This document shows, piece after piece, positions 18,602 to 27,093 of a stretch of 64,000 nt of DNA. The translations under genes were made by a program, and so were the position numbers. Position 1 is the stretch's first letter. Each line of letters begins with the position of its first letter. Source of the stretch: Bacillus sp. OV166 (GTDB taxonomy: Bacteria; Bacillota; Bacilli; Bacillales; Cytobacillaceae); assembly GCF_900177675.1 (NCBI RefSeq), contig NZ_FXWM01000001.1, positions 877,001-941,000 on the forward strand, in the 5' to 3' direction. A model generated the notes under the pieces. It worked only from the letters and a program-made list of their open reading frames with translations. It did not search any database and was not told the origin of the DNA.

Positions 18602-19525
18602 GATGTTTTTTACCTCTATCTTCTTACCAATCCACATACAACTCAAATTGGCATCTATAAAATTACCAAAAAGCAAATGGCTTTTGATTTGGGCTATTCG
18701 ATTGAGAGTGTTCATTCGTTAATGGAACGATTCATAGAGCATCACAAGCTGATTCGTTATAATCCTGAAACGAGAGAATTGGCGATTAAATACTGGGGGA
18801 AGTATAACCTGCATAAGGGCGGGAAACCGGTGATGGATTGTATATATTCCGAGTTAAAGGATGTCGAGGATCTATCGCTGATTCAATATGTTTTGGACGG
18901 CATTCAAAAACAGGAAATTCGCAGCTTATTTGAATCCTTTTGTGGAAAAGAAGAGATGTTTAACTGCAATGATGTTAGTGAAGAAAATGAAAATGATACA
19001 TATATCGATACTGAATGTGAAGAGTTAGACGATACGTTCATGCATAGATACACGATACGGGGACAAAAAGAAAAAGAAAATAATAATAAAAAAGAAAATA
19101 AAAAACAACAACAAGAAGCTTTTAATCCAAAAATAGAGAAAAATCCAGACACAGAAAATAATCAAAAAGTAGTAGATGTAAAAGAAATTATTGAGTTTTG
19201 GGACGTCAATGGATTTGGTTTTTCGAACATGAATGGGAAGGAACAGCTGTTAACTTGGTTAGATGATTCTAGCTTTTTACAGCCGAAAGATGTGATTTTA
19301 AAAGCGATGAATATTGCGTGTGCCAATAACAAGCGAAAGCTGAGCTATGTGGTTGGGATTCTGAAAAACTGGAAAAATGAATCTTTACTAACCGTAAAAG
19401 AAATTGATTCCTATCATGAGAACCAAAAATCCGTACCCAAGCATAGGCCATCAGCCGAATCGTTTCCTGCCGGAAGAGCTATTCCGAGTGGATATGTACT
19501 TGACCTTACGGCAGGTGAAGAGTGA
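18602..19525 (+). pseudogene. Phage replisome-organiser / DnaD-domain protein, 5' end missing
   Basis: The open frame extends upstream of the first ATG (18,677) to 18,602 and reads VFYLYLLTNPHTTQIGIYKI-TKKQMAFDLGYS. This is the winged-helix region at the start of Gram-positive phage replication proteins with DnaD-like C-termini. A Lys/Asn/Gln-rich linker (about codons 130-180) follows, then a DnaB_2/DnaD-like helix bundle (EIIEFWDVNGFGF, YVVGILKNWKNESL). Homology begins exactly where the preceding terminator's T-run ends, so the first 15-20 codons and the promoter are gone. No other phage genes are nearby. Translation from 18,677 is conceivable, but a functional protein is unlikely. Confidence 0.7.
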
Positions 19526-19542
19526 TGCTAATAGCTGGAATG

Positions 19543-19606
19543 GACCATGGGGACGGTTCCTGTGGTCAGCACTAACGCATTAAAAACCATGAGATCCGTC
19601 ACTGTG
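19543..19606 (-). repeat. Dispersed repeat R2, copy 3 (inverted)
   Basis: GGACCATGGGGACGGTTCCT and, further on, GCACTAACGCATTAAAAACC-ATGAGATCCGTC are the reverse-complement layout of R2. It lies between the DnaD remnant and the converging psiE-like gene. Confidence 0.65.
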
Positions 19607-19612
19607 GAGGCC

Positions 19613-20065
19613 TCAACCTTGATTTTTTTTAAAGAACCATTTACTATCAGGTCTTTCACGAGGAGTTAAATTTATAATGAAATACCCAATAATCAGGATT
19701 AAGATGACCAGTGAATAAAGCAATGTATTTACAGGCTGTTCGTGGTCAACAATAATTATTCGTACCATCGCCGTGATGCCTATATATATAAAATATCTAA
19801 TAGGGAAATGGTATTCTTCTTTAAAGTATTTAACAATCATCGTAATAAACTCAAAATATAAAAAGAAGATTAGTATATTATCCAAAAAAAGTTTATAGTC
19901 GTCGCTGCCACTTTCTATCAAAATATGACTGAAAATGATTAATTCCTTAACTAGTAAAATCGAAAGAATAATCGCTAAAAAAATGAGGGAAATATTCAAA
20001 AATATTTGGAGAATCTTAGGGATAAGGTATAAAACATAAGTAAAATCCCTTGTTACCTTTAACAT
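19613..20065 (-). CDS. psiE: PsiE-family membrane protein
   Basis: About 150 residues with four hydrophobic segments and the family's conserved HFPIRYFIYIGITAMVR-IIIVDH stretch followed by LLYSLVILILI. PsiE proteins are phosphate-starvation-inducible inner-membrane proteins of unknown function. The start at 20,065 (MLKVTRDF) is chosen because the upstream ATG at 20,074 overlaps the GAGAGGATGG ribosome site. Monocistronic. Confidence 0.8.
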   Translation of the reverse strand: MLKVTRDFTYVLYLIPKILQIFLNISLIFLAIILSILLVKELIIFSHILIESGSDDYKLFLDNILIFFLYFEFITMIVKYFKEEYHFPIRYFIYIGITAMVRIIIVDHEQPVNTLLYSLVILILIIGYFIINLTPRERPDSKWFFKKNQG

Positions 20066-20699
20066 ACAAACCATCCTCTCACTTTTTTAGGTTTTGTTTT
20101 AATAAAACTTGATTAGAGAATAATCTACGATGTAGTTATATACTATTTTTAATTTTATGAAAAATCAAGATATTATTATCGATCATTCCATAACTAGAAT
20201 TTTCCCCAACTAATTAAAACGGTTTCAATTTTAAGGGCTATCGACAAAATTGACAGCCAAATGTTCTTCCCTTTATATACGATCTTTTCCGAAAGGGATA
20301 GCAGCCCGACTAGTTTTAAATTTGCCGTTTGGAATGAGGTAGCAATCGATTATCAGAATGAGAAACCTGCCAAAAAAGAGTTATGCCCCATAAAGGTACA
20401 CCACTGATTCAACCTCCGGTGTTACAGTGCCAGAGTGAATGCTTTTATAAAAGGAACGGTCACTCTAACGGTGTTACAGTGCCCAGTTGAATGCTTTTTT
20501 TTTCAAGGCGTGACAGGCACTGAATCTGCGAATCACACCCTAATTCTAGAATGAAAACATCCGTCATCAAAAGTCTTTCGAACCTTATAAGCTTCACCGC
20601 TTCCGTCGCAATGCATGTCTTTCATCCATTTATACGTATAAGAAAAGGTCTTTTTTTTATATCAAATTAATATAATGACAAAGTTAACTTTTTCTAGAG
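20066..20699. other. Intergenic region with protein-like scrap and repeat R3
   Basis: No intact gene. At about 20,259-20,398 a + frame reads NVLPLYTIFSERDSSPTSFK-FAVWNEVAIDYQNEKPAKK, protein-like but unrecognised and without start. Repeat R3 occupies 20,393-20,525 and ends with GCGTGACAGGCACTGAATC. From 20,526 to the TerC gene nothing further was recognised; a yybP-ykoY-type manganese riboswitch was looked for and not seen. Confidence 0.5.
20393..20525 (+). repeat. Dispersed repeat R3, copy 1, with GTGACAGGCAC tail
   Basis: GGTACACCACTGATTCAACC-TCCGGTGTTACAGTGCC, then a second internal unit AACGGTCACTCTAACGGTGT-TACAGTGCCC with poly-T, then GTGACAGGCACTGAATC. The first 40 bases recur nearly unchanged at 28,494. 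The GGTGTTACAGTGCC block occurs twice within the copy. Confidence 0.75.
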
Positions 20700-20708
20700 G
20701 TGAATATT

Positions 20709-21368
20709 TTGGAGATTTTTGGTTTATCATTTGCGGTACTCTTGAAAATAATTTTAATCAATATTGTCTTAAGTGGAGATAACGCAGTCGTTATCGCAAT
20801 GGCATCACGTAATGTTCCAAAGAAACAACAAAAGAAAGCGATCTTTTGGGGAACATTTGGAGCCATTATTTTACGTTTAATATTTGCAGTAGCAATTATT
20901 TACCTACTAGATGTACCTTTCGTAACTTTTATAGGTGGGCTTCTTCTAGTGTATATTGCCATTAAACTACTAATTGGCGATGATGAGGAAAATCTTAAAG
21001 AAGGAGGATCAAGCTTATTTTCCGCTGTGAAAACAATCATGATTGCGGATGCAGTAATGTCGCTTGATAATGTCCTAGCTATCGCTGGTGCAGTTGAAGG
21101 AAATATAGTTGGCATTATTATCGGAGTTATTGTTAGTATTCCTATCGTTGGTTTTGGAAGCCAGTTAATATTAAAAATAATGGAAAATTACCCTATTATC
21201 ACTTATTTAGGTGCGGGAATCTTATCTTGGACTGCAGGTGAAATGATCGTCGGAGAACCAAAATTTGAACCTATTCTCACTCGCGGTCTACATTTATTGG
21301 TTCCGACGGCTATTACAGTTTTTGTTATTGGTTTTGGATATTTAATTTCTAAGAAAAAACTGCTATAG
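20709..21368 (+). CDS. TerC-family integral membrane protein (YjbE-like, putative manganese exporter)
   Basis: About 219 residues and seven membrane helices. It shows the TerC signature pairs of intramembrane acids: NIVLSGDNAVVIAMA near 20-34 and MIADAVMSLDNVLAIAGA near 110-127. Proteins of this YjbE/YkoY group export Mn(II), supplying secreted metalloenzymes. Two starts are possible: GTG 20,700, which is part of the AGAGGTG ribosome site, and TTG 20,709, about 6 bases after it; the latter is preferred. Monocistronic; followed by an FtsW-like scrap. Confidence 0.85.
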   Translation: MEIFGLSFAVLLKIILINIVLSGDNAVVIAMASRNVPKKQQKKAIFWGTFGAIILRLIFAVAIIYLLDVPFVTFIGGLLLVYIAIKLLIGDDEENLKEGGSSLFSAVKTIMIADAVMSLDNVLAIAGAVEGNIVGIIIGVIVSIPIVGFGSQLILKIMENYPIITYLGAGILSWTAGEMIVGEPKFEPILTRGLHLLVPTAITVFVIGFGYLISKKKLL

Positions 21369-21370
21369 AA

Positions 21371-21543
21371 AAAATTCCAAGTAACCATGCGCCTTTACGA
21401 ATGACACTAGGTATTTTCCCATTAATTTCGATATCTTTGCCATTTATCAGCTATGGATTAATGCCAACGCTGCTAAATGTATCTTAATTGGTATTGTCTT
21501 AAGTGTATATCGCCGAAAAGAGCTTACTGGAAAACAAATTTGA
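21371..21543 (+). pseudogene. FtsW/RodA/SpoVE-family C-terminal scrap
   Basis: Starts right after the TerC stop: NHAPLRMTLGIFPLISISLP-FISYGLMPTLLN, then a frameshift, then LIGIVLSVYRRKELTGKQI and stop. The P-F-I-S-Y-G followed by L-x-N and I-G-x-x-L-S-V-x-R is the C-terminal signature of SEDS glycosyltransferases. About 55 codons remain. Confidence 0.55.
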
Positions 21544-21694
21544 GCTCGAGATAGGTCATGATTTATAAAACAAATATAAAATCGGTGTGTTTTTCATATG
21601 AAATCACACTGCTTTTTAGCACGTTAATAGAATGATTATGCCAAATTCATTAATATAGGCTTTTTCAACTAACGGAAATCCTCACCTTTAATAA

Positions 21695-22234
21695 TTATTT
21701 CATTTTTAAAACTGGTATTTGAAGATAAAAAATAAGGAACAACGTGCACGAAAAACAGAGAAGCCATGCAAATAATGGTTTTTTATTATGAAGTGTAATA
21801 CCAAAGAATATAAAAAACCAAACAACCATTGACCACCAAAAATTCCATCCATTGTGATAAGACAAGAGTTTTAAAAATAAAAATATCGTCTCAATGAACG
21901 TAAATAAAATGGACCAAAAAGAAATATAGACTAGTTGTTTATAAAATGGTGCTTTGTATGGATACCGTGAGAGGTAAACTAATATTATTAGAGGTAAGTT
22001 TGTAAAAGCTATAAATAAATCAGCTATGGTATGATTTGGAACTAAAAAAGCTTTATGGAAGTACCATAAAGAGTGTTCATAAGTAATTATAGAGATAAAG
22101 AAGTCTACACTAATAGCAAAAATGATTGTAGGATAATATATCTTTAGGTTTTTCCAAATAGCAAATATCAAAGCTGATATTAGGAGCATTACTGAAAGTA
22201 TCCAAGGAAAATATAACGTTAGCTTTGGTATCAT
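21695..22234 (-). CDS. CBO0543-family membrane protein
   Basis: About 179 residues with five to six hydrophobic helices. Features typical of this uncharacterised Firmicutes family include the YEHSLWYFHKAFLVPNHTIA and LVYLSRYPYK stretches and FWSILFTFIETIFL. The start at 22,234 (MIPKLTLYF) has TAGGAGGAA 6 bases upstream; 17 codons further upstream lack one. Function unknown. Confidence 0.7.
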   Translation of the reverse strand: MIPKLTLYFPWILSVMLLISALIFAIWKNLKIYYPTIIFAISVDFFISIITYEHSLWYFHKAFLVPNHTIADLFIAFTNLPLIILVYLSRYPYKAPFYKQLVYISFWSILFTFIETIFLFLKLLSYHNGWNFWWSMVVWFFIFFGITLHNKKPLFAWLLCFSCTLFLIFYLQIPVLKMK

Positions 22235-22712
22235 TATGTTCCTCCTACAAAATCCGCGTACATATGATATTTTAATTTTGCCCATTTAAAAAGAAATTAG
22301 GTTAGTTTTTTAAGAAATTATTATTGAACTACGTCAAATGGACAAAATATCTACTAGAAAAAATGATTTGGATAGTTGATAAGAATTTATGGAGGAATAA
22401 AAAAGGATTGATTTAATAAGTCATTTTTAGGCAGCCATTAAAGGAGGATAAAAACAACTAAATAAATTAGGAGGAGTTGCCATAAACAATGGTTGGATTG
22501 AAAAACTACCACAAGCAAATTACCGAAAAGAATTACCTATTGATTAAAAATTTTGGATCGATATTGTTTAGGGAATAGTAAAGGGAGAGGGACTTCTATG
22601 TTTTAAATAGGAACTAAAAGGATAGCGTATTTTCCTTACATGGGGGACATGTATTCGAATTAGCTTGATAGGTATGCTTCAGGACCCCCATTATTAAATT
22701 TTCCGTATTTTA
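22235..22712. other. Intergenic region, degraded coding sequence
   Basis: No intact gene. A + frame at about 22,459-22,546 reads LNKLGGVAINNGWIEKLPQA-NYRKELPID and stops; it looks like a protein scrap that I cannot identify. Several AGGAGG-like motifs (22,442, 22,470) lead to no open frame. Confidence 0.4.
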
Positions 22713-23804
22713 TTAAGTGGTTGTAAATTTAGCATAGATGATAAAAAATAGAGTTAATTCTCCCATTATGACAATGTTTGGAACTACCATGATTAAATTA
22801 ATAATAAAAAAGGCAGCTAAAATCCCTAAAAACAAACCTAAATGATAAATTTTTAGACGGTGTTGTTCATACCTGTATTGATGAAAAACTATGGTAGTTG
22901 AAATGAAATAGAGCAATACAGAACTAAATACAAAATATAAGATAAATGAATAATGGACCTCATATAAAAACATCAGTTTGATAGATGCTGCAATCATGCT
23001 CAAAGACATTAGAATAAACAGATGTCCGTAAATAATAGTTTGTCCTGCCCCATGAATCGACTTATCTACCTTCTTTTCTACATTATCAAAATATTGCCAC
23101 CACATCGAAATAATAAGGATAAATGAAATAATCGAAAATGAGATCGAATTCCAATCACCCTTTTGGGGCTGTAGTACAAATAGGGTGCTGACGACCGATT
23201 CTCCAAAAAGGATTAATGTCAATAAAGCAAAACGTTCTAATAAATGAGCCGTATTGGTCAGGGCTTTTACCAAATACTTGCGTCCGAAAACAGGCACAAT
23301 AACATCGACAATAATTCCTGCATATAACACAGCGTATCGAATCCATGAATCAAAAAAGATAGAGAGAAATGAGATGAGGACTCCAATCCCAAAACATGTT
23401 CCTAAAAACCGAGCAGCTGTTTTTCTATCCCCTTCTTCTAAATTCTGAACAACAAGATATTGAATTGCCGTTAGTGCCCTTACTCCAATATAGCCAATAA
23501 GAAAAGGGAAATAGTATTGATCAAAATCTTCCGATAAGCTGGATGTCATAACAAGGACAAATAACATTTGAAGAATTATAAAGATACGTTGATGCAAAAA
23601 ATCTTGTCCAAAGCGATTAATAAACATTGTTTGTCCAGTCCAAGACCACCATATCGGGATAAACATTAGAGCAAATTTTAATAAATATTCTGGATAAATA
23701 TAACCTTTTTCAACATGAAGTAAAACATGAGTAGTAGTTGCAACTGCTGCCACAAATAGCAAGTCATAAAAAAGTTCTAACCAAGTCACCTTTTTTTCTA
23801 CCAT
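22713..23804 (-). CDS. ltrA: Low-temperature-requirement A (LtrA) family membrane protein
   Basis: 363 residues with about 10-11 membrane helices, the normal LtrA size. Family features are the start VTWLELFYDLLFVAAVA, WWSWTGQTMFINRFGQD, LLERFALLTLILFGESVV and ISMWWQYFDNVEKKV. LtrA was first linked to growth at low temperature in Listeria; its biochemical role is unknown. ATG at 23,804 follows GGAGGTATTACCAGCG. Divergent from the FMN reductase gene, with a 73-base shared intergenic region. Confidence 0.85.
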   Translation of the reverse strand: MVEKKVTWLELFYDLLFVAAVATTTHVLLHVEKGYIYPEYLLKFALMFIPIWWSWTGQTMFINRFGQDFLHQRIFIILQMLFVLVMTSSLSEDFDQYYFPFLIGYIGVRALTAIQYLVVQNLEEGDRKTAARFLGTCFGIGVLISFLSIFFDSWIRYAVLYAGIIVDVIVPVFGRKYLVKALTNTAHLLERFALLTLILFGESVVSTLFVLQPQKGDWNSISFSIISFILIISMWWQYFDNVEKKVDKSIHGAGQTIIYGHLFILMSLSMIAASIKLMFLYEVHYSFILYFVFSSVLLYFISTTIVFHQYRYEQHRLKIYHLGLFLGILAAFFIINLIMVVPNIVIMGELTLFFIIYAKFTTT

Positions 23805-23877
23805 CGCTGGTAATACCTCCTATAAATGATAAGATATGGTATTATTAAAGTTGATTTCAAACAAGGAGGGAATCTCT

Positions 23878-24438
23878 ATGCCCAAAACCATTGGCCTTAT
23901 TTGTGGAAGTTTACGAAAAAATTCTTATAACCGAATCGTTGCTCAATCATTGATAGATATGAGTGATGCCGCTCAATTTCGCTGGATCGAAATCAACGAT
24001 CTTCCTTTGTTTAACGAAGATTTAGAAATTGGCGGTGATCCAGAAACAGTAACATCATTTAAGTCCGCTATTCAGGACGTTGACGGTATCATTATCGTAA
24101 GTCCAGAGTACAATTCTGGAATTCCGGGCGTGCTAAAAAATGCATTAGACTGGGCGTCAAGAACTCCGAAGTCCTCCGTTCTTAGTAGAAAACCGGTTGG
24201 CTTAATCGGAGCAACTCCTGGGGGATTAGGGACTGCCTTTGCTCAAATGCAAATCAGACAAATATTAGAAGCAATACAAGCCCAGGTTCTTCCATTTCAA
24301 AAAGTGCTGATTTCGCAAGTACATGAAAAGATTGACTCCGATCAGAAAGTGCTTACTGACGAAAAAACAAAACGATATCTTGAGCGTTATTTACAACAAT
24401 TTATTCATTGGATTGATCAGACTTCTGTTTTAAATTAA
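23878..24438 (+). CDS. NADPH-dependent FMN reductase family protein
   Basis: 186 residues with a flavodoxin-like fold. GLICGSLRKNSYNR (residues 5-18) binds the FMN phosphate and SPEYNSGIPGVLKNALDWAS (about 76-95) the isoalloxazine ring, followed by PVGLIGATPGGLGT. It reduces quinones, azo dyes or chromate with NAD(P)H. The ATG at 23,878 follows AAGGAGGG; a longer frame from 23,836 covers the ribosome site. Divergent from ltrA. Confidence 0.88.
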   Translation: MPKTIGLICGSLRKNSYNRIVAQSLIDMSDAAQFRWIEINDLPLFNEDLEIGGDPETVTSFKSAIQDVDGIIIVSPEYNSGIPGVLKNALDWASRTPKSSVLSRKPVGLIGATPGGLGTAFAQMQIRQILEAIQAQVLPFQKVLISQVHEKIDSDQKVLTDEKTKRYLERYLQQFIHWIDQTSVLN

Positions 24439-24642
24439 CCAAAGAAATCAAAACATCATCAAGTAATTTTTTATGATGATCTTGTATTATTAAAAAATGC
24501 TGTTGACACTTAATAGGTTTATAGATAACCATGACAACAATCAATTTACTATTAAACTAATTATAACAGACGGGGGAGTTTAAGGTGGATTTACCGATAT
24601 ATGGTACTTTCTAATATTCGTTAATATAAGGAGGATTATAAA

Positions 24643-25287
24643 ATGTCTGATCTCTATTCTCGTCTTTCCAAAGAGGATGCTGCCGTTCTTCTAGTGGATC
24701 ATCAAACCGGCCTTATTTCCGGCCTAGTCCGTGACTATGGTGTTGATGAATTCAAGAACAATGTTTTGGCTCTTGCTAACACCGCTAAGTTTTTTGATTT
24801 ACCAGTGATTCTAACAACAAGCTTTGAAAACGGACCTAACGGACCACTAATGCAAGAATTGGTTGAACTCTTTCCTGATGCGCCAAAGATAGCTCGGCCT
24901 GGACAAATTAACGCATGGGACAATGAAGATTTTGTTAAAGCCATTGAAGAAACAGGTAAAAAACAACTAATTATAGCAGGAGTTGTTACTGATGTTTGTG
25001 TTGCGTTCCCGGCACTATCTGCTGTAAATGCTGGTTACGAAGTATTTGTTGTCACTGATGCTTCCGGAACGTTTAGCAAACAAGTAGCGAACGCGTCATT
25101 AATGCGTATGGCCCATGGTGGAGTACAGCTTATGAACTGGTTTAGCGTTGCGTGCGAATTACAACGCGATTGGCGAAACGATGTTGAAGGTTTTGGCGCT
25201 TTACTCTCTAGTCAACTTCCTGGTTATCAAAATTTAATTGGAAGCTATAGGGGAGCTCAGAGAGATCACGGCAAGCAGAACGACTAG
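24643..25287 (+). CDS. Isochorismatase-family cysteine hydrolase (YcaC-like)
   Basis: 214 residues. The catalytic triad is visible as Asp 19 in LLVDHQTGL, a Lys in the KIARPGQINAWDN region and Cys 119 in GVVTDVCVAFPA. The length and the TTSFENGPNGPLMQEL and LMRMAHGGVQLMNWFSVACE segments match the YcaC subgroup (octameric hydrolases of uncertain substrate). ATG after AAGGAGG. Monocistronic; followed by a terminator. Confidence 0.87.
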   Translation: MSDLYSRLSKEDAAVLLVDHQTGLISGLVRDYGVDEFKNNVLALANTAKFFDLPVILTTSFENGPNGPLMQELVELFPDAPKIARPGQINAWDNEDFVKAIEETGKKQLIIAGVVTDVCVAFPALSAVNAGYEVFVVTDASGTFSKQVANASLMRMAHGGVQLMNWFSVACELQRDWRNDVEGFGALLSSQLPGYQNLIGSYRGAQRDHGKQND

Positions 25288-25337
25288 ATCAACAAAGGTC
25301 AACCTTGACATATAGTTAGCTATCCTCACCAACAAAT

Positions 25338-25364
25338 GCGGATTTCATACGAAATTCGCGTTTT
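25338..25364 (+). terminator. Terminator after the YcaC-like gene
   Basis: Stem GCGGATTTC (25,338-25,346) / GAAATTCGC (25,351-25,359), loop ATAC, then GTTTT. Confidence 0.75.
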
Positions 25365-25586
25365 GCCATCAGGACCCCTTCTTTAACTAAACCAGCTAAT
25401 AGTTTATCAACATTTTTCAAAAAAAGATTAATAACCTCGTGATATACTAAAATGTTTATGCCAAATAACCTTCCGTTAAACCCTAATTGGAGTGTTTTGT
25501 TGTATTTAGTTAGATATGGTTTTTAAACCAATATTGGAAAGTAGTTCTGCTTTTGTAAGGCTAAATCCAATGTAAGAAAAATTAAG

Positions 25587-25616
25587 TACCTTCAATATTA
25601 GAAGGTATTTTTTTTT
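25587..25616 (+). terminator. Orphan terminator in a gene-free stretch
   Basis: Stem TACCTTC (25,587-25,593) / GAAGGTA (25,601-25,607) followed by T9. No open frame of note lies between 25,365 and this hairpin, so a gene has probably been lost or a small transcript ends here. Confidence 0.75.
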
Positions 25617-25702
25617 CGGAAATGAAATATATAAAGTAACACAACCTTTGTTCTAAGATGTTTTCATCCTATTAACCAAATAATTTAAAGGAAGTGCGGT
25701 AA

Positions 25703-26080
25703 ATGGTAAGTATGTTCATAGATAGTATTTGTCCAAAATGCGGAGAGATCAATCAAGTGGAACATAAAGGGGAAAAAATTCTTATCGTAACTTGTAAGAA
25801 TCACCATATGTATGACCATATTGTCATCTCGTATTCTCGAACCCATTCGATTAAGGATGAAAAACGGATTAAATTAGAAGAAATGCTCGTAGAGAAAAAA
25901 TTCCATCGTATGAGTGATAAATCAACGATATGTCTACTTATTTTTAATAATGGGTATGAAATTGAAGGACGTTCGACAGTTCGGGACGTCGCAGATTTTC
26001 GTACTGTAGTTGGTAAGGATAAGGCCTATGAACAAGCATTAAAGAAAGCGATGGTGGCCTTAGGGGCATACTTAGTATAA
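25703..26080 (+). CDS. Zinc-ribbon protein with phage Gp49-like C-terminal segment
   Basis: 125 residues. The N-terminus carries CPKCG near residue 10 and a C-x-N-H-H element near 32, a possible zinc site. The C-terminal 50 residues (LLIFNNGYEIEGRSTVRDVA then FRTVVGKDKAYEQALKKAMV) resemble the Gp49-like phage domain, whose pattern is a G-x-E/K-V-x-G-x-S strand followed by an A-L-D-x-A-x-x-K helix. ATG at 25,703 after AAAGGAAGTGCGG. Function unknown; possibly phage-derived. The domain link is by eye only. Confidence 0.55.
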   Translation: MVSMFIDSICPKCGEINQVEHKGEKILIVTCKNHHMYDHIVISYSRTHSIKDEKRIKLEEMLVEKKFHRMSDKSTICLLIFNNGYEIEGRSTVRDVADFRTVVGKDKAYEQALKKAMVALGAYLV

Positions 26081-26113
26081 TAGCAAATTATTAAAAAGGA
26101 GTAGAACTCTTAG

Positions 26114-26149
26114 AACAGCGATATTCCTCAACGGTATCGCAGTTTTTTT
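26114..26149 (+). terminator. Terminator after the zinc-ribbon gene
   Basis: Arms AACAGCGATA (26,114-26,123) / TATCGCAGTT (26,135-26,144), one mismatch, then T-run to 26,149. Confidence 0.8.
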
Positions 26150-26245
26150 GATTGTAAATAAATTGTGATACTTGATAAAATAGGAATTAATAAGTATTTT
26201 TGGTAAAAGAAAAAACGGTTATTGAGTAACTGGAGGGGGCATAGA

Positions 26246-26803
26246 GTGTATAAAACGGAATACTGGAATTTAATAGAGCAGTCCAAGTCTTTCAAAGAAG
26301 ACCAGGTTGAATGGTTAACAGAAGAACTTAGTAAGAAGTTGATAGATGAGATCGTGGATTTTGAGTTTATTTTCGAAAGTTACATGAAGGAAAGCTATCA
26401 ATCTCACCTATGGGGGGCTGCCTATCTAATCATGGGTGGCTGCTCGGATGATTCTTTTGATTATTTTAGAGGATGGCTGATTTCACAAGGACAAGAGGTA
26501 TACGAGAAAACACTGAAGGACCCCGAATTTTTGGCGAATTATATAACTGATGAAAATTTGGGAGATGAAGGTGTTCCGGAATACGAGGATTTTCTAAAAG
26601 TAGGTTTTAATGCCTACACACTGAAAAAGGGTGGCGACCCAGAAGTATGGGATGAAGATTTGTATGATGAGATGCTAGAGTTGCTGTCTCAAAAGGGATG
26701 GGTCGATCCTACTGAAATTGAATTTGATTGGGAAGACGAAGATGATCTAGAAGAGATGTTTCCAAATCTATGGGAACGATTTGGAGAAGATCCTCTAGGT
26801 TAA
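26246..26803 (+). CDS. DUF4240-domain protein
   Basis: 185 residues, acidic and soluble. The N-terminal YWNLIEQSKSFKEDQ-VEWLTEEL, the central HLWGAAYLIMGGCSDDSFDY-FRGWLISQGQEVYEK and the later YEDFLKVGFNAY follow the DUF4240 pattern. The C-terminal tail is very acidic (DWEDEDDLEEMF). A GTG at 26,246 sits 5-6 bases after GGAGGGGG and is preferred over the upstream TTG at 26,222. Such proteins often occur near toxin-immunity genes, but none is visible here. Function unknown. Confidence 0.75.
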   Translation: MYKTEYWNLIEQSKSFKEDQVEWLTEELSKKLIDEIVDFEFIFESYMKESYQSHLWGAAYLIMGGCSDDSFDYFRGWLISQGQEVYEKTLKDPEFLANYITDENLGDEGVPEYEDFLKVGFNAYTLKKGGDPEVWDEDLYDEMLELLSQKGWVDPTEIEFDWEDEDDLEEMFPNLWERFGEDPLG

Positions 26804-26964
26804 GTCGCTCTCTATTGGAGGGACTAGTAAGATTAAGTGGTAGATTTTGATTGGTAAATAGTGACTGCATTGTTTGTCATTGGTACATAAGGTCTAAAAA
26901 AACTAATCAAACGTTTGATTGGATCGCTGGAATCCTTGGTACGTATGGGCCGAATAAAATCAAA

Positions 26965-27007
26965 ACCCAAGATTAAGCCTCAATAGGTTTAATTTTGGGT
27001 TATTTTT
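26965..27007. terminator. Terminator after the DUF4240 gene
   Basis: 16-bp stem with two G:T wobbles, ACCCAAGATTAAGCCT (26,965-26,980) / AGGTTTAATTTTGGGT (26,985-27,000), then TATTTTT. Confidence 0.8.
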
Positions 27008-27093
27008 AGGACTCCACAATGGCGAACAGTGACAGTTCTTGTTCGCAAATTTAACACGTATTAAACTATTATAAAGTAGGGACGGTGATTCAT

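Noticed and set aside
20526..20708. Possible manganese (yybP-ykoY) riboswitch upstream of the TerC gene
   Set aside because: The characteristic conserved loops were not found; only AT-rich sequence is present.
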